Assembly: GCA_032622095.1 (NCBI GenBank)
Contig: CP136067.1
Span: 49,641,899 to 49,705,898 of the forward strand
Source: Siphonodentalium dalli
Taxonomy: Eukaryota > Mollusca > Scaphopoda > Gadilida > Siphonodentaliidae
DNA length: 64,000 nt
Reading direction: 5' to 3'
Part shown: positions 47,867 through 58,900 of the stretch, piece by piece
Layout: each line of letters starts with the position of its first letter
How positions within the stretch are numbered: position 1 is the stretch's first letter
Notes under the pieces: model-generated
Database searches by the model: none
Seen by the model: the letters and a program-made list of their open reading frames with translations, nothing else
Told to the model about the DNA's origin: nothing
Program-made: the position numbers and the translations under genes

Positions 47867-48450
47867 CCAAACCGCTATTTAATATTAATTTTACTTAAGT
47901 AAAATAAAATTATATACACTTTATTTTACTTAAGTGAAATAAAATGTCATTTTATTTCACTTAAGTGAAATAACGGTCATTTTTAATTTTACTTAAGTAA
48001 AAAAGAATTTTACTTAAGTAAAATTAACCATTTTTTAACTTAAGTAGAATTCTTTTTTACTTAAGTAAAATAAAAAATGACCTTTATTTTACTTAAGTAA
48101 AAAAGAATTCTACTTAAGTAAAATAATGTGTTAATTTTACTTAAGTAAAATAAATGACATCTATCGATGACCGGTAGATGGCGTTTATTTCACTTAAGTG
48201 AAATAAAGCGCCCACTATGGGAGTCATCTTGCAAACTAATAATTGCTCCCTTGGCACGTGCGCCTGGAGTGCTGTTCATGTTCGTGAGAAAGTTATCCCC
48301 GTTGTGTATTACTACAGTCGTAGCCGGCTAGGCATGCGCAGTAGAAAGCTACAGAAAGCCAAACTATGGAGTTTGACAGAAAGCTGCAGCCGGCCACAGC
48401 TGGTGGTCACTAACTATTGTACCGCAACTCCGAATTTGGAATGTCGGCAT
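47867..48450 (+). repeat. Left arm of the palindrome-array element
   Basis: Eleven palindromes, then CATCTATCGATGACCGGTAGATG-type sequence, then about 240 bases (48,211-48,450) of non-palindromic GC-richer sequence that forms an open frame. It ends abruptly at the truncated MITE B copy 3. It retains the uninterrupted TACTTAAGTA site that is filled in the right arm. Confidence 0.85.
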
Positions 48451-48983
48451 AATATCGATAATATATAGAAACATAAGTAATTTGAGTCGAAGATGTATTC
48501 TGTAAACGCTCAGGTTAATAGGCTATCTTAAAATTTTATAATTTAAAAGTTAATAATTTGATATAAATTGAATTTATGACTGGAGCCATAAAATGGCGTC
48601 AATTAAATTACGAATTTGCGTAATCAAATAAAGTAAATGAGGGATACTGGCTTGTTAAACCGATCGCACACACGATCGCTTAAAATATTATGATGATACG
48701 GGGAGAACACTCAAGCCACTCACTGACTAGCGACGATACAATAACTTAAATGATTATATGGGACTAGTATGCCTATAATATAACTTTTATTTGATTCATT
48801 TGGTTGAAAACTGTACAAAAATTACTCGACAACGACAATTTGTATTTTTGCATTCCGGTAAATTTGTCATCCGTAACACTACTTCGTACTCAACAGACTT
48901 TCAAATAATGAAAAAAGTGTTACCTTATTCTCAGACTCGGAGACTATAGAAACCAACAACAACATTTGGCGTACAGTACCCCT
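48450..48983. mobile_element. TTAA-type MITE family B, copy 3 (left end lost)
   Basis: The right end GCGTACAGTACCCCT abuts TTAA of a half palindrome (TTAAGTGAAAT), so it inserted into a CTTAAG palindrome. The left 30 or so bases are missing, replaced by arm sequence. Confidence 0.85.
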
Positions 48984-49507
48984 TTAAGTGAAATAAACCC
49001 AAATGTTCATTTATTTTACTTAAGTAAAAAAGAATTTTACTTAAGTTAAATAAATAGTCGCGGTGGTGGGTGATCAGTATGGCAAGCCAAACCGCTATTT
49101 AATATTAATTTTACTTAAGTATAATAAAATGACACTTTATTTCACTTAAGTGAAATAAAATGACATTTTATTTTACTTAAGTAAAATAAAGTGTCATTTT
49201 ATTTTACTTAAGTGAAATAAAGCGCCATCTACATCGTTTTATTTTACTTAAGTAAAATTAAAACGCACACTAATTTTACTCAAGTGAAATAAAATTACCA
49301 TTATGTTACGCCCTTTTTTGTATTTTACTTAAGTAAAAAAGAATTTTACTTAAGTGAAATAAAACACAGTTTTTATTTAACTTAAGTAAAATTCTTTTTT
49401 ACTTAAGTAAAATAAATGAACATTTGGGTTTATTTCACTTAAGTGAAATAAACGCCATCTACCGGTCATCGATAGATGTCATTTATTTTACTTAAGTAAA
49501 ATAAAAT
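48984..49507. repeat. Central palindrome block with a third terminal sequence
   Basis: About 13 palindromes, a third GGCAAGCCAAACCGCT end (49,081-49,096) in left-arm orientation, and an internal inverted pair (ATGTTCATTTATTTTACTTA at 49,004 against its complement near 49,415). Looks like a second, smaller element nested in or fused with the first. Confidence 0.7.
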
Positions 49508-49908
49508 GCAACCAGGTGTTAAGAGTTATTAATGATTTCCCCCCAGTCAGTTTAGAGACCAACGCCAAATCCCACCAAACCACATGTGACCTTGTTATAA
49601 GGACAGCGAGTGTTTTATGATATTATAGATGACAGAATGAGATTAGCACCAACCTCATGCAATAAAATTGAGAACATTCCACGTACACCCCCTGCCATTA
49701 CCGCAATAATCAGAGAAAACTGCTAAAATGTGTGATGCGTTTGTGTTTGATGCTTATTGTGCTGAGAACGAGATATAATCACTTATCATACTCTTTTAAA
49801 TATCAGATTTATGGAGGCATGGACCTAGTACGAGTGTTAATTGCTTCAAATGTGCTTGCTGCAGCGAGCGAGACCATTGGTGAATTGATATAGCAACATA
49901 ATGCAAAC

Positions 49909-51098
49909 ATTATGCCGACATTCCAAGTTCGGAGTTGCGGTACAATAGTTAGTGACCACCAGCTGTGGCCGGCTGCAGCTTTCTGTCAAACTCCATAGTT
50001 TGGCTTTCTGTAGCTTTCTACTGCGCATGCCTAGTCGGCTACGACTGTAGTAATACACAACGGGATATAACTTTCTCACGAACATGAACAGCACTCCAGG
50101 CGCACGTGCCAAGGGAGCAATTATTAGTTTGCAAGATGACTCCCATAGTGGGCGCTTTATTTCACTTAAGTGAAATAAACGCCATCTACCGGTCATCGAT
50201 AGATGTCATTTATTTTACTTAAGTAAAATTAACGCATTATTTTACTTAAAGGGGTACTGTACGCCATTTTCAATAAATTCCGGGTGATAACAACGATCTA
50301 TTATCGATACTATATAGAAATATAAGTAATTTGAGTCGAAGATGTATTCTGTAAACGCTCAGGTTAATAGGCTATCTTAAAATTTAATAATTTAAAAGTT
50401 AATAATTTAATATAAATTGATTTTATGGCTCCAGCCATAAAATGGCGTCTCTTAAAATTCGAATTTCCGTGTACAAAACGTAATCAAATTATAATTGAGG
50501 GATATTGGATTAGGAAAACAATTGCACACACGATCGTTTGAAACATTATGCTTATACGGGGAGAAAACCCAAGCCACTCATTGACTAGTGACGGTACACT
50601 AACTTAAATGAGTATATGGGACTACTAACCATATAATATAATGTTTATTTGATTCATTTGGTTGAAAACTTTACAAAAATTACTCGACAACGACAATTTG
50701 TATTTTTGCATTCCGGTAAATTTGCCATCCGTAACAATACTTCGTACTCAACAAACTTTCAAAAAATGGAAAAGTTGTTACATTATTCTCCGACTCGGGG
50801 ATTATAGAAACCAACAACAACATCTTGGGTACAGTACCCCTTTAAGTAGAATTCTTTTTTACTTAAGTAAAATAAAGGTCATTTTTTATTTTACTTAAGT
50901 AAAAAAGAATTCTACTTAAGTTAAAACATGGTTAATTTTACTTAAGTAAAATTCTTTTTTACTTAAGTAAAATAAAAAATGACCGTTATTTCACTTAAGT
51001 GATATAAAATGACATTTTATTTCACTTAAGTAAAATAAAGTGTAATTTTATTTTACTTAAGTAAAATTAATATTAAATAGCGGTTTGGCTTGCCATAG
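49909..51098 (-). repeat. Right arm of the palindrome-array element
   Basis: Inverse of 47,867-48,450 with MITE B copy 4 inserted in one palindrome. The GC-richer 240-base inner part (49,909-50,155) gives the same peptide frame as in the left arm (VVYYYSRSRLGMRSRKLQKA in part), which is conserved because the arms are near-identical, not necessarily because it is translated. Confidence 0.85.
50250..50841. mobile_element. TTAA-type MITE family B, copy 4
   Basis: 592 bases, complete ends (AGGGGTACTGTACGCC / GGGTACAGTACCCCT), flanked by TTAA at 50,246-50,249 and 50,842-50,845 that are the two halves of a duplicated CTTAAG palindrome centre. The left arm shows the site before insertion. Confidence 0.92.
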
Positions 51099-51194
51099 AT
51101 CAGATGTTTTATTTAAACCCAGATGTATACCGTGTTACAGATTGAAACACATCTTAACTGAAAATGTACCATTATTATGACCACATAGAGGCAT

Positions 51195-51455
51195 CAAAGG
51201 CCAATTTATTTTTCGAGTCACCGACTATTTTTATAGTGCCTTGATATACAGTTTTGATAACAATCTATGACATGAACTACTATTAAAATACTATAATTCA
51301 TCACCATTTCGAACGTCTGTGTCTCAGAAGATGCCCATAGAGTAACAGAAAATAGCTGTTCAATTCGTTGAAACATTTCCCCCCGTTTCGCTCCCAGAAT
51401 GCAACATAATTCAAACTAAGATATAGTTATTCCCCTTCCATTGAAAATAATAGAC
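51195..51455 (-). repeat. 300-bp dispersed repeat, copy 2 (inverted)
   Basis: Reverse complement of 18,770-19,065 and 52,735-53,065. Confidence 0.7.
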
Positions 51456-51459
51456 TTTG

Positions 51460-52400
51460 CAGTACAGTCCAGATGAAACTTGGGCACAGAAAAAGCGTCG
51501 GTACCAGAGTGTTTTGCCTATCGCTCACTATTTACGTGCTGTATATAAACAAACGCTCTGCTCACACAAAGTGTGTTTTGTTGATAATAACTCATTCATA
51601 CTATCATTTTACAATACTATTAGTATATTCTTGAGGAAATTTTCATTATTTGGAAACTGTTATTTCTAAATTATAACCTAGATGACGAATGCCATCCGTG
51701 TCTTTAACTAACAAAATATGTTTTTTTCACAAAAGAGACAGAAAAACCGCAACTGCGTAATATGCTATTGTGAAATAGAGTTATCGACCATGCCCTTGTA
51801 AAACATTCTGGTAAAAGCCTGTAAAATATGGAATACCATCATGCTCTATAGGGCCTACTCCGGTAAAATATGGTAAAGTCGTGCGGGTAAAAAAAAACAA
51901 TGATATACCACATTTATCACACGTCGCCTCTAGGCCTATTACACGTCACCCGTCCTAGAATCCGTGAGTTAAAAATGCACGTTCCATACGGTTTAGTAAA
52001 TAACAATAAGAATAGCAATAACACTGCACTTCTAGGAGCAGGCGTGTAATGAAAACATTAATCAACATGGGAGTCTATATATCTACCATCAAGTTTGATA
52101 TTGATTGGACTCCACCTTGAAGAGTTGTTTCCGTTTTGAACTAAAATATACAAACAAAAAACAAAAACAAACAAAACAATAAACACGTATTCGGTTAACC
52201 CATATTTATTAATCCGTATACAAGTCCTTGCGTGGTTGAACTAAGTTTTATATAGGATCAGTGTGTATATGTGTAGATTTAAATCAAGTCTGAACTGCTC
52301 GAAGGACGATTACATACATGTACCAGACCTTAGTCTAGAATTAAGACGAATACTATCACCCCCCCCCCCCACCCCTGTATTAGTCAGCATACCACACTTT
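51460..52400. other. Non-coding
   Basis: A short phrase GGTAAAATATGG-like is repeated near 51,810-51,880. A C-run at 52,360-52,370. No gene. Confidence 0.4.
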
Positions 52401-52404
52401 ACGG

Positions 52405-53452
52405 GTAGGGTTCTCTATTCCGAAGGTTAATTTTTCCGAAGGTTCTCTATTCCGAAGGTTAATTATTCCGAAGGTTCCCTATTCCGAATGTTCATTATTC
52501 CGAAGGTTCCCTTTTCCGAAGGTTCGCTAATCCGAAGGTTTTCTATTCTGAGCCTATTTAACCAGAAATTAATCTAAATTTGCAACCCACAAAAACCGCA
52601 CGAGGAATGAAAAATACTATTACGCTAGTATTCATTGCCATAGTATATACCATTTGAAATATGAAGCTCTTTAACATTGTATTGTCAACTTATCCGGTGT
52701 AATAAACTGTGAACATGCTGTTTTTGTTTAGTTACCGACGTGTTTTGTGATTATGTTTCATCTGGTTTTGTTGCGCAACATGTACTATTTTCAATGGAGG
52801 GGGAATAACTTAATACTTTAAAGATAGAGTTATTCCCTTGCGTTGAAAATACATTTTTAATTTGAATTCTGTTGCATTCTGGGAGACATGCATAACGGGG
52901 GAAATCTTTTTATGATTTCAGCTGTTTCCCATTTCTCTTTGGGCATCTTCTGAGACACAGACATTTCAAATGGTGATGAATTATAGTATTTTAATAATAT
53001 TTTATAGAATAGATTGTTATTAAAACCGTATATCAAGGCACTATAAAAAAAAAAATTGGTAACTCGAAAATTAAGTGGGCCTTTAAAGTCAATACAAAGT
53101 CACAATTGCAGTCTCATCCCCTCTATTTCGCCATATTCTATTATGCAGTATGTTATGGTGCTCCAATTCATTGAAGAAACACGCGAAAACAAAACAAATC
53201 ATATTCATTGTTTTAATGATTTAGGTTATTTCCTTCATAAAAAGAGTCTACGTGATAAAGAACCCTGTCAATTATTTTTAGAATATAGAATTAACCATTA
53301 AAATAACAAACACCTTCGGAATAGCGAACCGTCGGAATAGAGAACCTTCGGAATACCGAACTTTCGGAATAGTGAACCTTCCGAATAGAGAACCTTCGGA
53401 ATAGTGAACCTTCGGAATAGCGAATCTTCGGAATAGAGAGATGTCCCCCTAC
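52405..53452. mobile_element. Foldback element with arrayed TTCCGAAGGTTC arms
   Basis: The left arm (52,412-52,552) holds about eight variants of CTATTCCGAAGGTT; the right arm (53,311-53,437) holds about eight complements (AACCTTCGGAATAG). Outer ends GTAGGG / CCCCCTAC, with ACTTTAC on both outer sides as a possible target duplication. The interior contains a copy of the 300-bp dispersed repeat. Non-coding. Confidence 0.8.
52735..53065 (+). repeat. 300-bp dispersed repeat, copy 3
   Basis: Same as 18,770-19,065, lying between the arms of the 52.4-kb foldback element. Ends with GGCCTTTAAAG. Confidence 0.7.
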
Positions 53453-53459
53453 TTTACAG

Positions 53460-54060
53460 AACTGTTATTACTGTACATTTTACAGTAGGCCGAGCTGTTT
53501 CGAATTTCATGTTATATTTACTCAAATGTTTACATTCAGCTGCCAGAATTTCTTTTAAATGTTGACTCAATACATAATTTCGTCACTGCTTACGTCCACC
53601 CTGATAACATATTTTAGTGAAACCTATCTATTCTATGGGTACATTTATTTTGGGTACGATTCTTGTTTTAACAACATCGCGTACCGTTTAGTAATATCCA
53701 AATGCGCGAAATTTGAAATCGAAAGTTGGATTATTTATTTGGTGCATGCCGAAAAATATAACGAGAGCAGCGGCACCACATTGAGTACACTAATTAACAT
53801 GACATCAGACTCTTTGAAGCTGTTAGTACATATATTATTATATAAGTTATAATCTTATTTTCTGGGCTTTCTAGCTGTTTTATTGAAATTATTCGCGAAA
53901 TCTATTATGGACAGACGTTTCGTACCATTTACAACACGTCTGAGAAATACTGAAATTGAGATATTAGGTACAAAATTTCGATCGAGATTCTTCGAGATCA
54001 TTTAACCACTGATCAAAATACTATGGAATAGTAATAGTAATTACTATTAGGTGCTTCAGC
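53460..54060. other. Non-coding
   Basis: A 97-codon plus frame at 53,559-53,852 shows no domain and is not called. Confidence 0.4.
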
Positions 54061-54084
54061 GCGCCCACAACTTGCAGTTGCAGA

Positions 54085-54310
54085 AGTGACAAAAAGCGCG
54101 ACATTAGTCGTATGCCGAAAGAGACAGGAGCACCAAAATATGCGACATTATGGTGCACATTATGGTACTAAAAAATATGCCACATTATCAGATGTTTTGG
54201 GACGTGCCGAAAGTGACACAAGTGCCAAAATGTACGACATATATTTATGGCGCACATTTTGTCAATTTTCAGCACGCAACTATAATGGCATGCATTTTGT
54301 GGGCATTCTG
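54085..54310 (+). repeat. Array of GTGCCAAAATGTGCGACAT-like phrases
   Basis: Variants of 'GCCGAAAGTGACAC', 'GTGCCAAAATG', 'GCGACATTA' and 'GGCGCACATT' recur irregularly, the same style as the other phrase arrays in the window. The overlapping plus frames here follow the repeat. Confidence 0.5.
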
Positions 54311-54411
54311 CCAGGAAGACCGATCGGGCTATTATACATCGTTCGGTGTTTCACCCAGACTTGATAATAGTATTAGCACGATTATTAATTTTGGAGAAAA
54401 TTTCCAACGTT

Positions 54412-54515
54412 AAACACTTTGTGTGATAACCGAAATTAAGCATCGCCGAGCTCGGTTAATCTTTAGATGGGTTACCGGCTTGGGATTCCGGGTGTTGCCA
54501 ACTTTCGGTGCGACT
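54412..54515 (+). ncRNA. 5S rRNA-like sequence, copy 1 (pseudogene or SINE head)
   Basis: GAAATTAAGCATCGCCGAGC, GGTTAATCTTTAGATGGGTT and ACCGGCTTGGGATTCCGGGT follow the order of the internal control region and 3' half of 5S rRNA (AAGTTAAGC...GGGTTAGTACTTGGATGGGTGACC...GGGAATACCGGGTGCTG). The first 40-50 bases of 5S are not recognisable, so it is not a functional gene. Shared downstream sequence with copy 2 suggests a 5S-derived (SINE3-type) retroposon. Confidence 0.55.
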
Positions 54516-54725
54516 CCCGCACTTCTCTCTCTCTCGTTCTGTTACGTCACTGGGAGTTCATCCGCTCCTCGGAGTGTGTGTCATGATGCGACCGCTCTGG
54601 GGGAGGACTTGGGTGAGATTTGGTGAATCTCAAAAAGAAGGGGGGGAGTAGTGTAGCGCTCGCATTGTAAATATAGAAGGCCGATGACTTCTCTGCTTGA
54701 GAGGTCTAGATCTCTTGGTCGCAGT

Positions 54726-54830
54726 TGTTAAATGCTTTGTGTGATCACCAAAGTTAAGCAACGTCGAGCTCGGTTAATCATTGGATTGGTGACCGGCTTG
54801 GGATTCCGGGTTCTGCCAACTTTCGGTGCG
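54726..54830 (+). ncRNA. 5S rRNA-like sequence, copy 2
   Basis: Closer to 5S than copy 1: GATCACCAAAGTTAAGCAAC, GGTTAATCATTGGATTGGTG and ACCGGCTTGGGATTCCGGGT. Followed by the same CAACTTTCGGTGCGACTCC and CTTCTCT stretch as copy 1, so the repeating unit is larger than the 5S part. Confidence 0.6.
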
Positions 54831-54839
54831 ACTCCTACA

Positions 54840-55902
54840 CTTCTCTTTCTCGTTCTGTTACAACATCAATGACACCACAGGCCTTCTAAACAGAGAATAG
54901 TGAGTGATAATATATATATATTAAATAAACTAGTCCACCTTCTCTCTTTTCTGTAAGAGATAGATGTATATGTATTTAATTAATTACCATATCTCAGTCA
55001 CAGTTTAGAAGAACTGTGAAATAGACATATTGTGAAATTGCCATCACTGTCTGTCACTGTAATTAATTTTCAGCCCATCACTATTATTAGGCACCTGAGA
55101 GTACTCAGTACAGGGTTTCCGCTATCTAGAGTAGGTCAACATGACTATGTGGTTACCATTTGAGCACAATTAAAAACTCTGTAATTCTTATAGAATAGTC
55201 TGCATGATGACTATTAGGTGACATTTTTATATAGATCAATCATTTGTCATTTTTGGAAATAACAGAAATAGTGACAGAACAAAACAACCAGCCCACCCTG
55301 GATTATGGGGACCACAACGGAAATAAGACTGCTTTATACTGCTTTCTTGTGTCATCCCGGATGGCTAGTCTCAGTTGTCTGTGCATGCAGAATAAAATGT
55401 TATTCTCATCAGTGAACACCTCAATCTATTTTCATTCAGACTCCTTTCTGCAGCCTCACAACACTTCATATATTATTCATGTACATTATACATTATTGTT
55501 AAACTCTTTTTGTTTCAAATGTTCTACATGTATCTTCGAAGGGTGTGAAAGCTTGTTATCCCTATTGCACTTAAGTGCAGTTGGGTAGAGATGTAAGTAA
55601 TTACGTTAAGCACAATTGTATTAATAAATATGAAATCTGCCTCCCATAATGGAAAATTTATTGTAGGGCATAAATTATATTTTATATTCTGGGAAGCACT
55701 ATATATTTCTTATAAATTTTAGACTTGAATATTATACTCGCATTTAGCTCTTTTGAGAAGAGAAAAAATCATTTCCAATCTTTTCTTATAATTTCCCCAA
55801 TTTCCCCTATTGCCATGATATATATTATATGATAATTTTGGTTAGAAAATTATAGGCCATTTTATCTGGTTTCACTAAAATATTTTGTATTTCTTTGTAC
55901 AG
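54840..55902. other. Upstream region of CWF19L1 exons
   Basis: The short first exon of CWF19L1, which should carry the start codon and end at phase 2, was not found here with confidence. At 55,111 a CAGGGTTTCCGC word matches the terminus of the 56.3-kb element. Otherwise AT-rich. Confidence 0.35.
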
Positions 55903-55987
55903 GCTGGCTGTTGGTGATGTTGAGGGGAACTTCAATAAGCTGTTCTCTCGAATCAGTAAGATACAAGAAAAAAGTGGTAAATTTGAT
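55903..55987 (+). CDS. CWF19L1: CWF19L1 exon: GDVEG motif
   Basis: Acceptor TTTGTACAG, donor GAT|GTAAGT, entered at phase 2 and left at phase 0. Encodes LAVGDVEGN through KSGKFD, very close to the animal family consensus. Confidence 0.95.
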
Positions 55988-58900
55988 GTAAGTATCATGG
56001 TCATCTGTGAAATCTTGCACCGCATATAGTGCAAAATTTTGTAGAGTCAGAATGCAAAAAAACATTTGTAAATTATGAGACAGCTTTAGACACACATACA
56101 AGTAACTTGTACACATGTTTGGCGATGGACATCTCATAGGCTTTCAACCAGTTGGAACGTATGCGCCCTTTGTGAACACATATCATAAACATTTCATAAT
56201 TATCAATAACTTCAGTTTGGCACGTCCTATTTTAAAAATGTTTTCACATGCTTTCTTACCAAGTGCACACTATACACACATTCAAAAAATATTACATATA
56301 ACAGGGTTTCCGCCAAGGGGAAATTAATGAGTCCGTATTGGAGAAACACATAACGCGACGGGACGACCATGGTTCGTTCCGTCGGGCGAAAAAAAAATTA
56401 TTTGACACTGAAAAGTAGCCATTTCCTTGCACCTGAGTGTCCCACAAAGCAATCCAAAGCAACGTATATTACGTAAGTCGATCATTTTCTGTGGGTGCAT
56501 TAATTCTGTTGATGGTATCCAGATAATTAATCATGTAATCACGCACGTAAGACTGCCTGCTGATTGAAGACTATATCAAGCTACAAGTTACAGTGTTTAA
56601 AAATTTATAACTTACAATAAGATTCCGACAGGTATAATGAAACTAAACACTAAAAAGCATCTATGCATTGTCCAATAATACCTAGCTGGGAGAATTGAAT
56701 TAAGTATTTCCTAGAATTTCAAGTATAGCTTCCGTGAAAATGAAACTGATATATTCCATGTATTCTGTCAATCGTAAAACTATATGTGCGCTGTGACATC
56801 ATATATACTGCAGGGTGTGTCTGCAGGAGATATTTATAGCGGCGAGATACGAATGGTAGCGAAATCTTTCAAACTCGGAACGTGTAGCTTGTCAATAGTC
56901 TGTATTAGTCCAACAACTGACGACCGCTGCTATAGTTTTAACCAACGTGTTATAAAATATAATTGAGTTTTGGCGGGAAATGGGAACATGTGCGTCGTTG
57001 TTTGTGTTTGGGGACCCAGGCGGGACAACGAAACTATTATTGACCGTACTTTGACTTTATCTCCATATTTGGGGGGGGGTGGGTATGTTTTTTGTGTTTA
57101 TCCTCCATGCATGTAATATGGGTCAAATGAATGATTTTGTCACTATGAATTCCCGCTATAAAGACTGATTTGGGACAGGTTATGTATTGTAATAGTACGA
57201 TAGCACGGGATCTCGGAGGTAGATACCTCCTTTGGTAGGAGAACCGCCTGTTCGCGTATGTTGATCCCTACTCTGCCTAATTCAGCAATTCGGCATTCTT
57301 TGATCAAATTATGTAATCGTACGATAGCACGGGATCTCCGAGCATGAGTATTTTCAACCACAGAAATCCCGTGCAAAATAATATCCGTACTCAACAGTCG
57401 GACAATCTTTGATGTTAGACATGTTACAGCGACATTTATTACGCTGTATAAACGTTGCTATTACAATGCACACTAAACATTACGTTGTAGTTTTGGCGCT
57501 TTGATTTCAAAGGGTTACGCTGTACATACCGGTAACACACTGTGCTCAATTGACCCGCTTTTTCACCAGTAGTCTGTTTAACCCCCCGAACTCCCATTGC
57601 AGCCAGATTTTTTATGACATAATGCTGCTGACTTTTGGTACATGTCTGAATAAAACAGATCATTTTCAAGGGGGAATGGGTCCGTGTGACGGACCCGCAG
57701 CCGGCTTGGCGGAAACCCTGCAAATAATCAACTACATAGCCATTACCTATTTACACATTTTTCACAATCACTACTTTAAAGCTCCTACATATTTTATATG
57801 TGCCTAATAATATGATCTTGAGGGCGTTACCATTTCCAACTATGGCTATCTTGTCTGTCATGTTTGTCCACTTGTTCTTTCTGGATGCAAATATGTCTAG
57901 CAATGATCCTTGAATCAATTGACTTGATTTGTCTCCCTTAAATTGAGTTATATTGTGACACTCCGATTTTCCAATGTCCTTTGCTTTTCAGCTGCTGTTG
58001 TGTCTTGGTGAATTCTTTGGTGAGAACACAGATGAATGGGAACAGTACAAAACAGGATCAAAGAAAGGTGATATCTTGAATACAGAGTCTCACTTCCCAG
58101 ATAACATTTAGGATAGCAGCCCTAACAACATTATTTTCATAAAATTTGTATATGTTATCACCACATGTTGGTTCAAGGATCTGTATTCAAAGCGAGCTTA
58201 CTTTTTTGGGTAGTATAGCAGCAAGTCCAAAGCCCGAGACGATATACAACGCAGAGAATGCAGCGAGCCGTCAATACCAATCTTGGCCCCTCCAAGATGG
58301 TGATAACCAACTTATCTTACAATTAAATCAACAGAATAACAAATAATAGTAATATGGTGGTATGGGAACTGTTGTTTTGTGTATAAAATAGCACACAACA
58401 GTCAACATTTATGCATCTCTATGAAGCATGAAGACATCAATAATTCAGGGTGTCAAAATAGGTCCTATGGTTACACGCTAAATGATAAATAAAAAATTTC
58501 CGTTTTCACAGAATACAACAAAATTTTCAAGTGTTTTCGTTATATACCATTAGTAATGAATACCATTAGTAATGAGTTATTGCTTATGCCATATGTGTGA
58601 TAAATGTGTGCATCTCCACCATTGTCATCCATGTCACAGCTAATTGCTATTCACTCACAATACGAAATCGGAAACCATCTTGTCTTTTCCGTGTTCATTT
58701 TAGGAAAAAGAAGCAAATTGTTTGATAACTATTATATTGATTATTCATCCACCACTATTAATGTCTTCAAGTTTCTGAAAATTTGCCACAGCAAGAACAT
58801 GACACATAAGCTCAGTTTATATATGCTAAACCTATAGGCATGTATTGTGTCCAGACCCTGCAAATCTTTAAAACTTGATAAAATTTGATAGAAAAATAGC

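Larger units (their letters stand above)
47867..51098. mobile_element. 3.2-kb foldback element built from TTTTACTTAAGTAAAA palindromes
   Basis: The ends CTATGGCAAGCCAAACCGCT and AGCGGTTTGGCTTGCCATAG are exact inverses. Each arm is a series of 16-base palindromes, TTTTACTTAAGTAAAA or TTTCACTTAAGTGAAA, spaced 10-40 bases; I count more than 30 complete copies. The left arm (47,867-48,450) and the right arm (49,909-51,098, minus a MITE) are near-identical. The centre holds a second block of palindromes with another GGCAAGCCAAACCGCT end at 49,081. No transposase. Family unknown to me. Confidence 0.85.

Noticed and set aside
47867-51098. CRISPR-like array
   Set aside because: Repeats are short palindromes with irregular spacers arranged in inverted arms, in a eukaryotic context with introns; no cas genes.
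53559-53852. 97-codon plus-strand protein
   Set aside because: AT-driven composition (Ile, Tyr, Leu, Ser) and no splice or homology support.
54150-54413. 87- and 92-codon overlapping plus frames
   Set aside because: They follow a phrase array in two frames at once, which is expected of repeats rather than genes.
55244-55588. First exon of CWF19L1
   Set aside because: The 114-codon frame has no similarity to the family's short N-terminus and no suitable phase-2 donor.
57143-57723. Transposase of the 56.3-kb element
   Set aside because: Two short minus frames without catalytic motifs, one covering the terminal repeat; insufficient.
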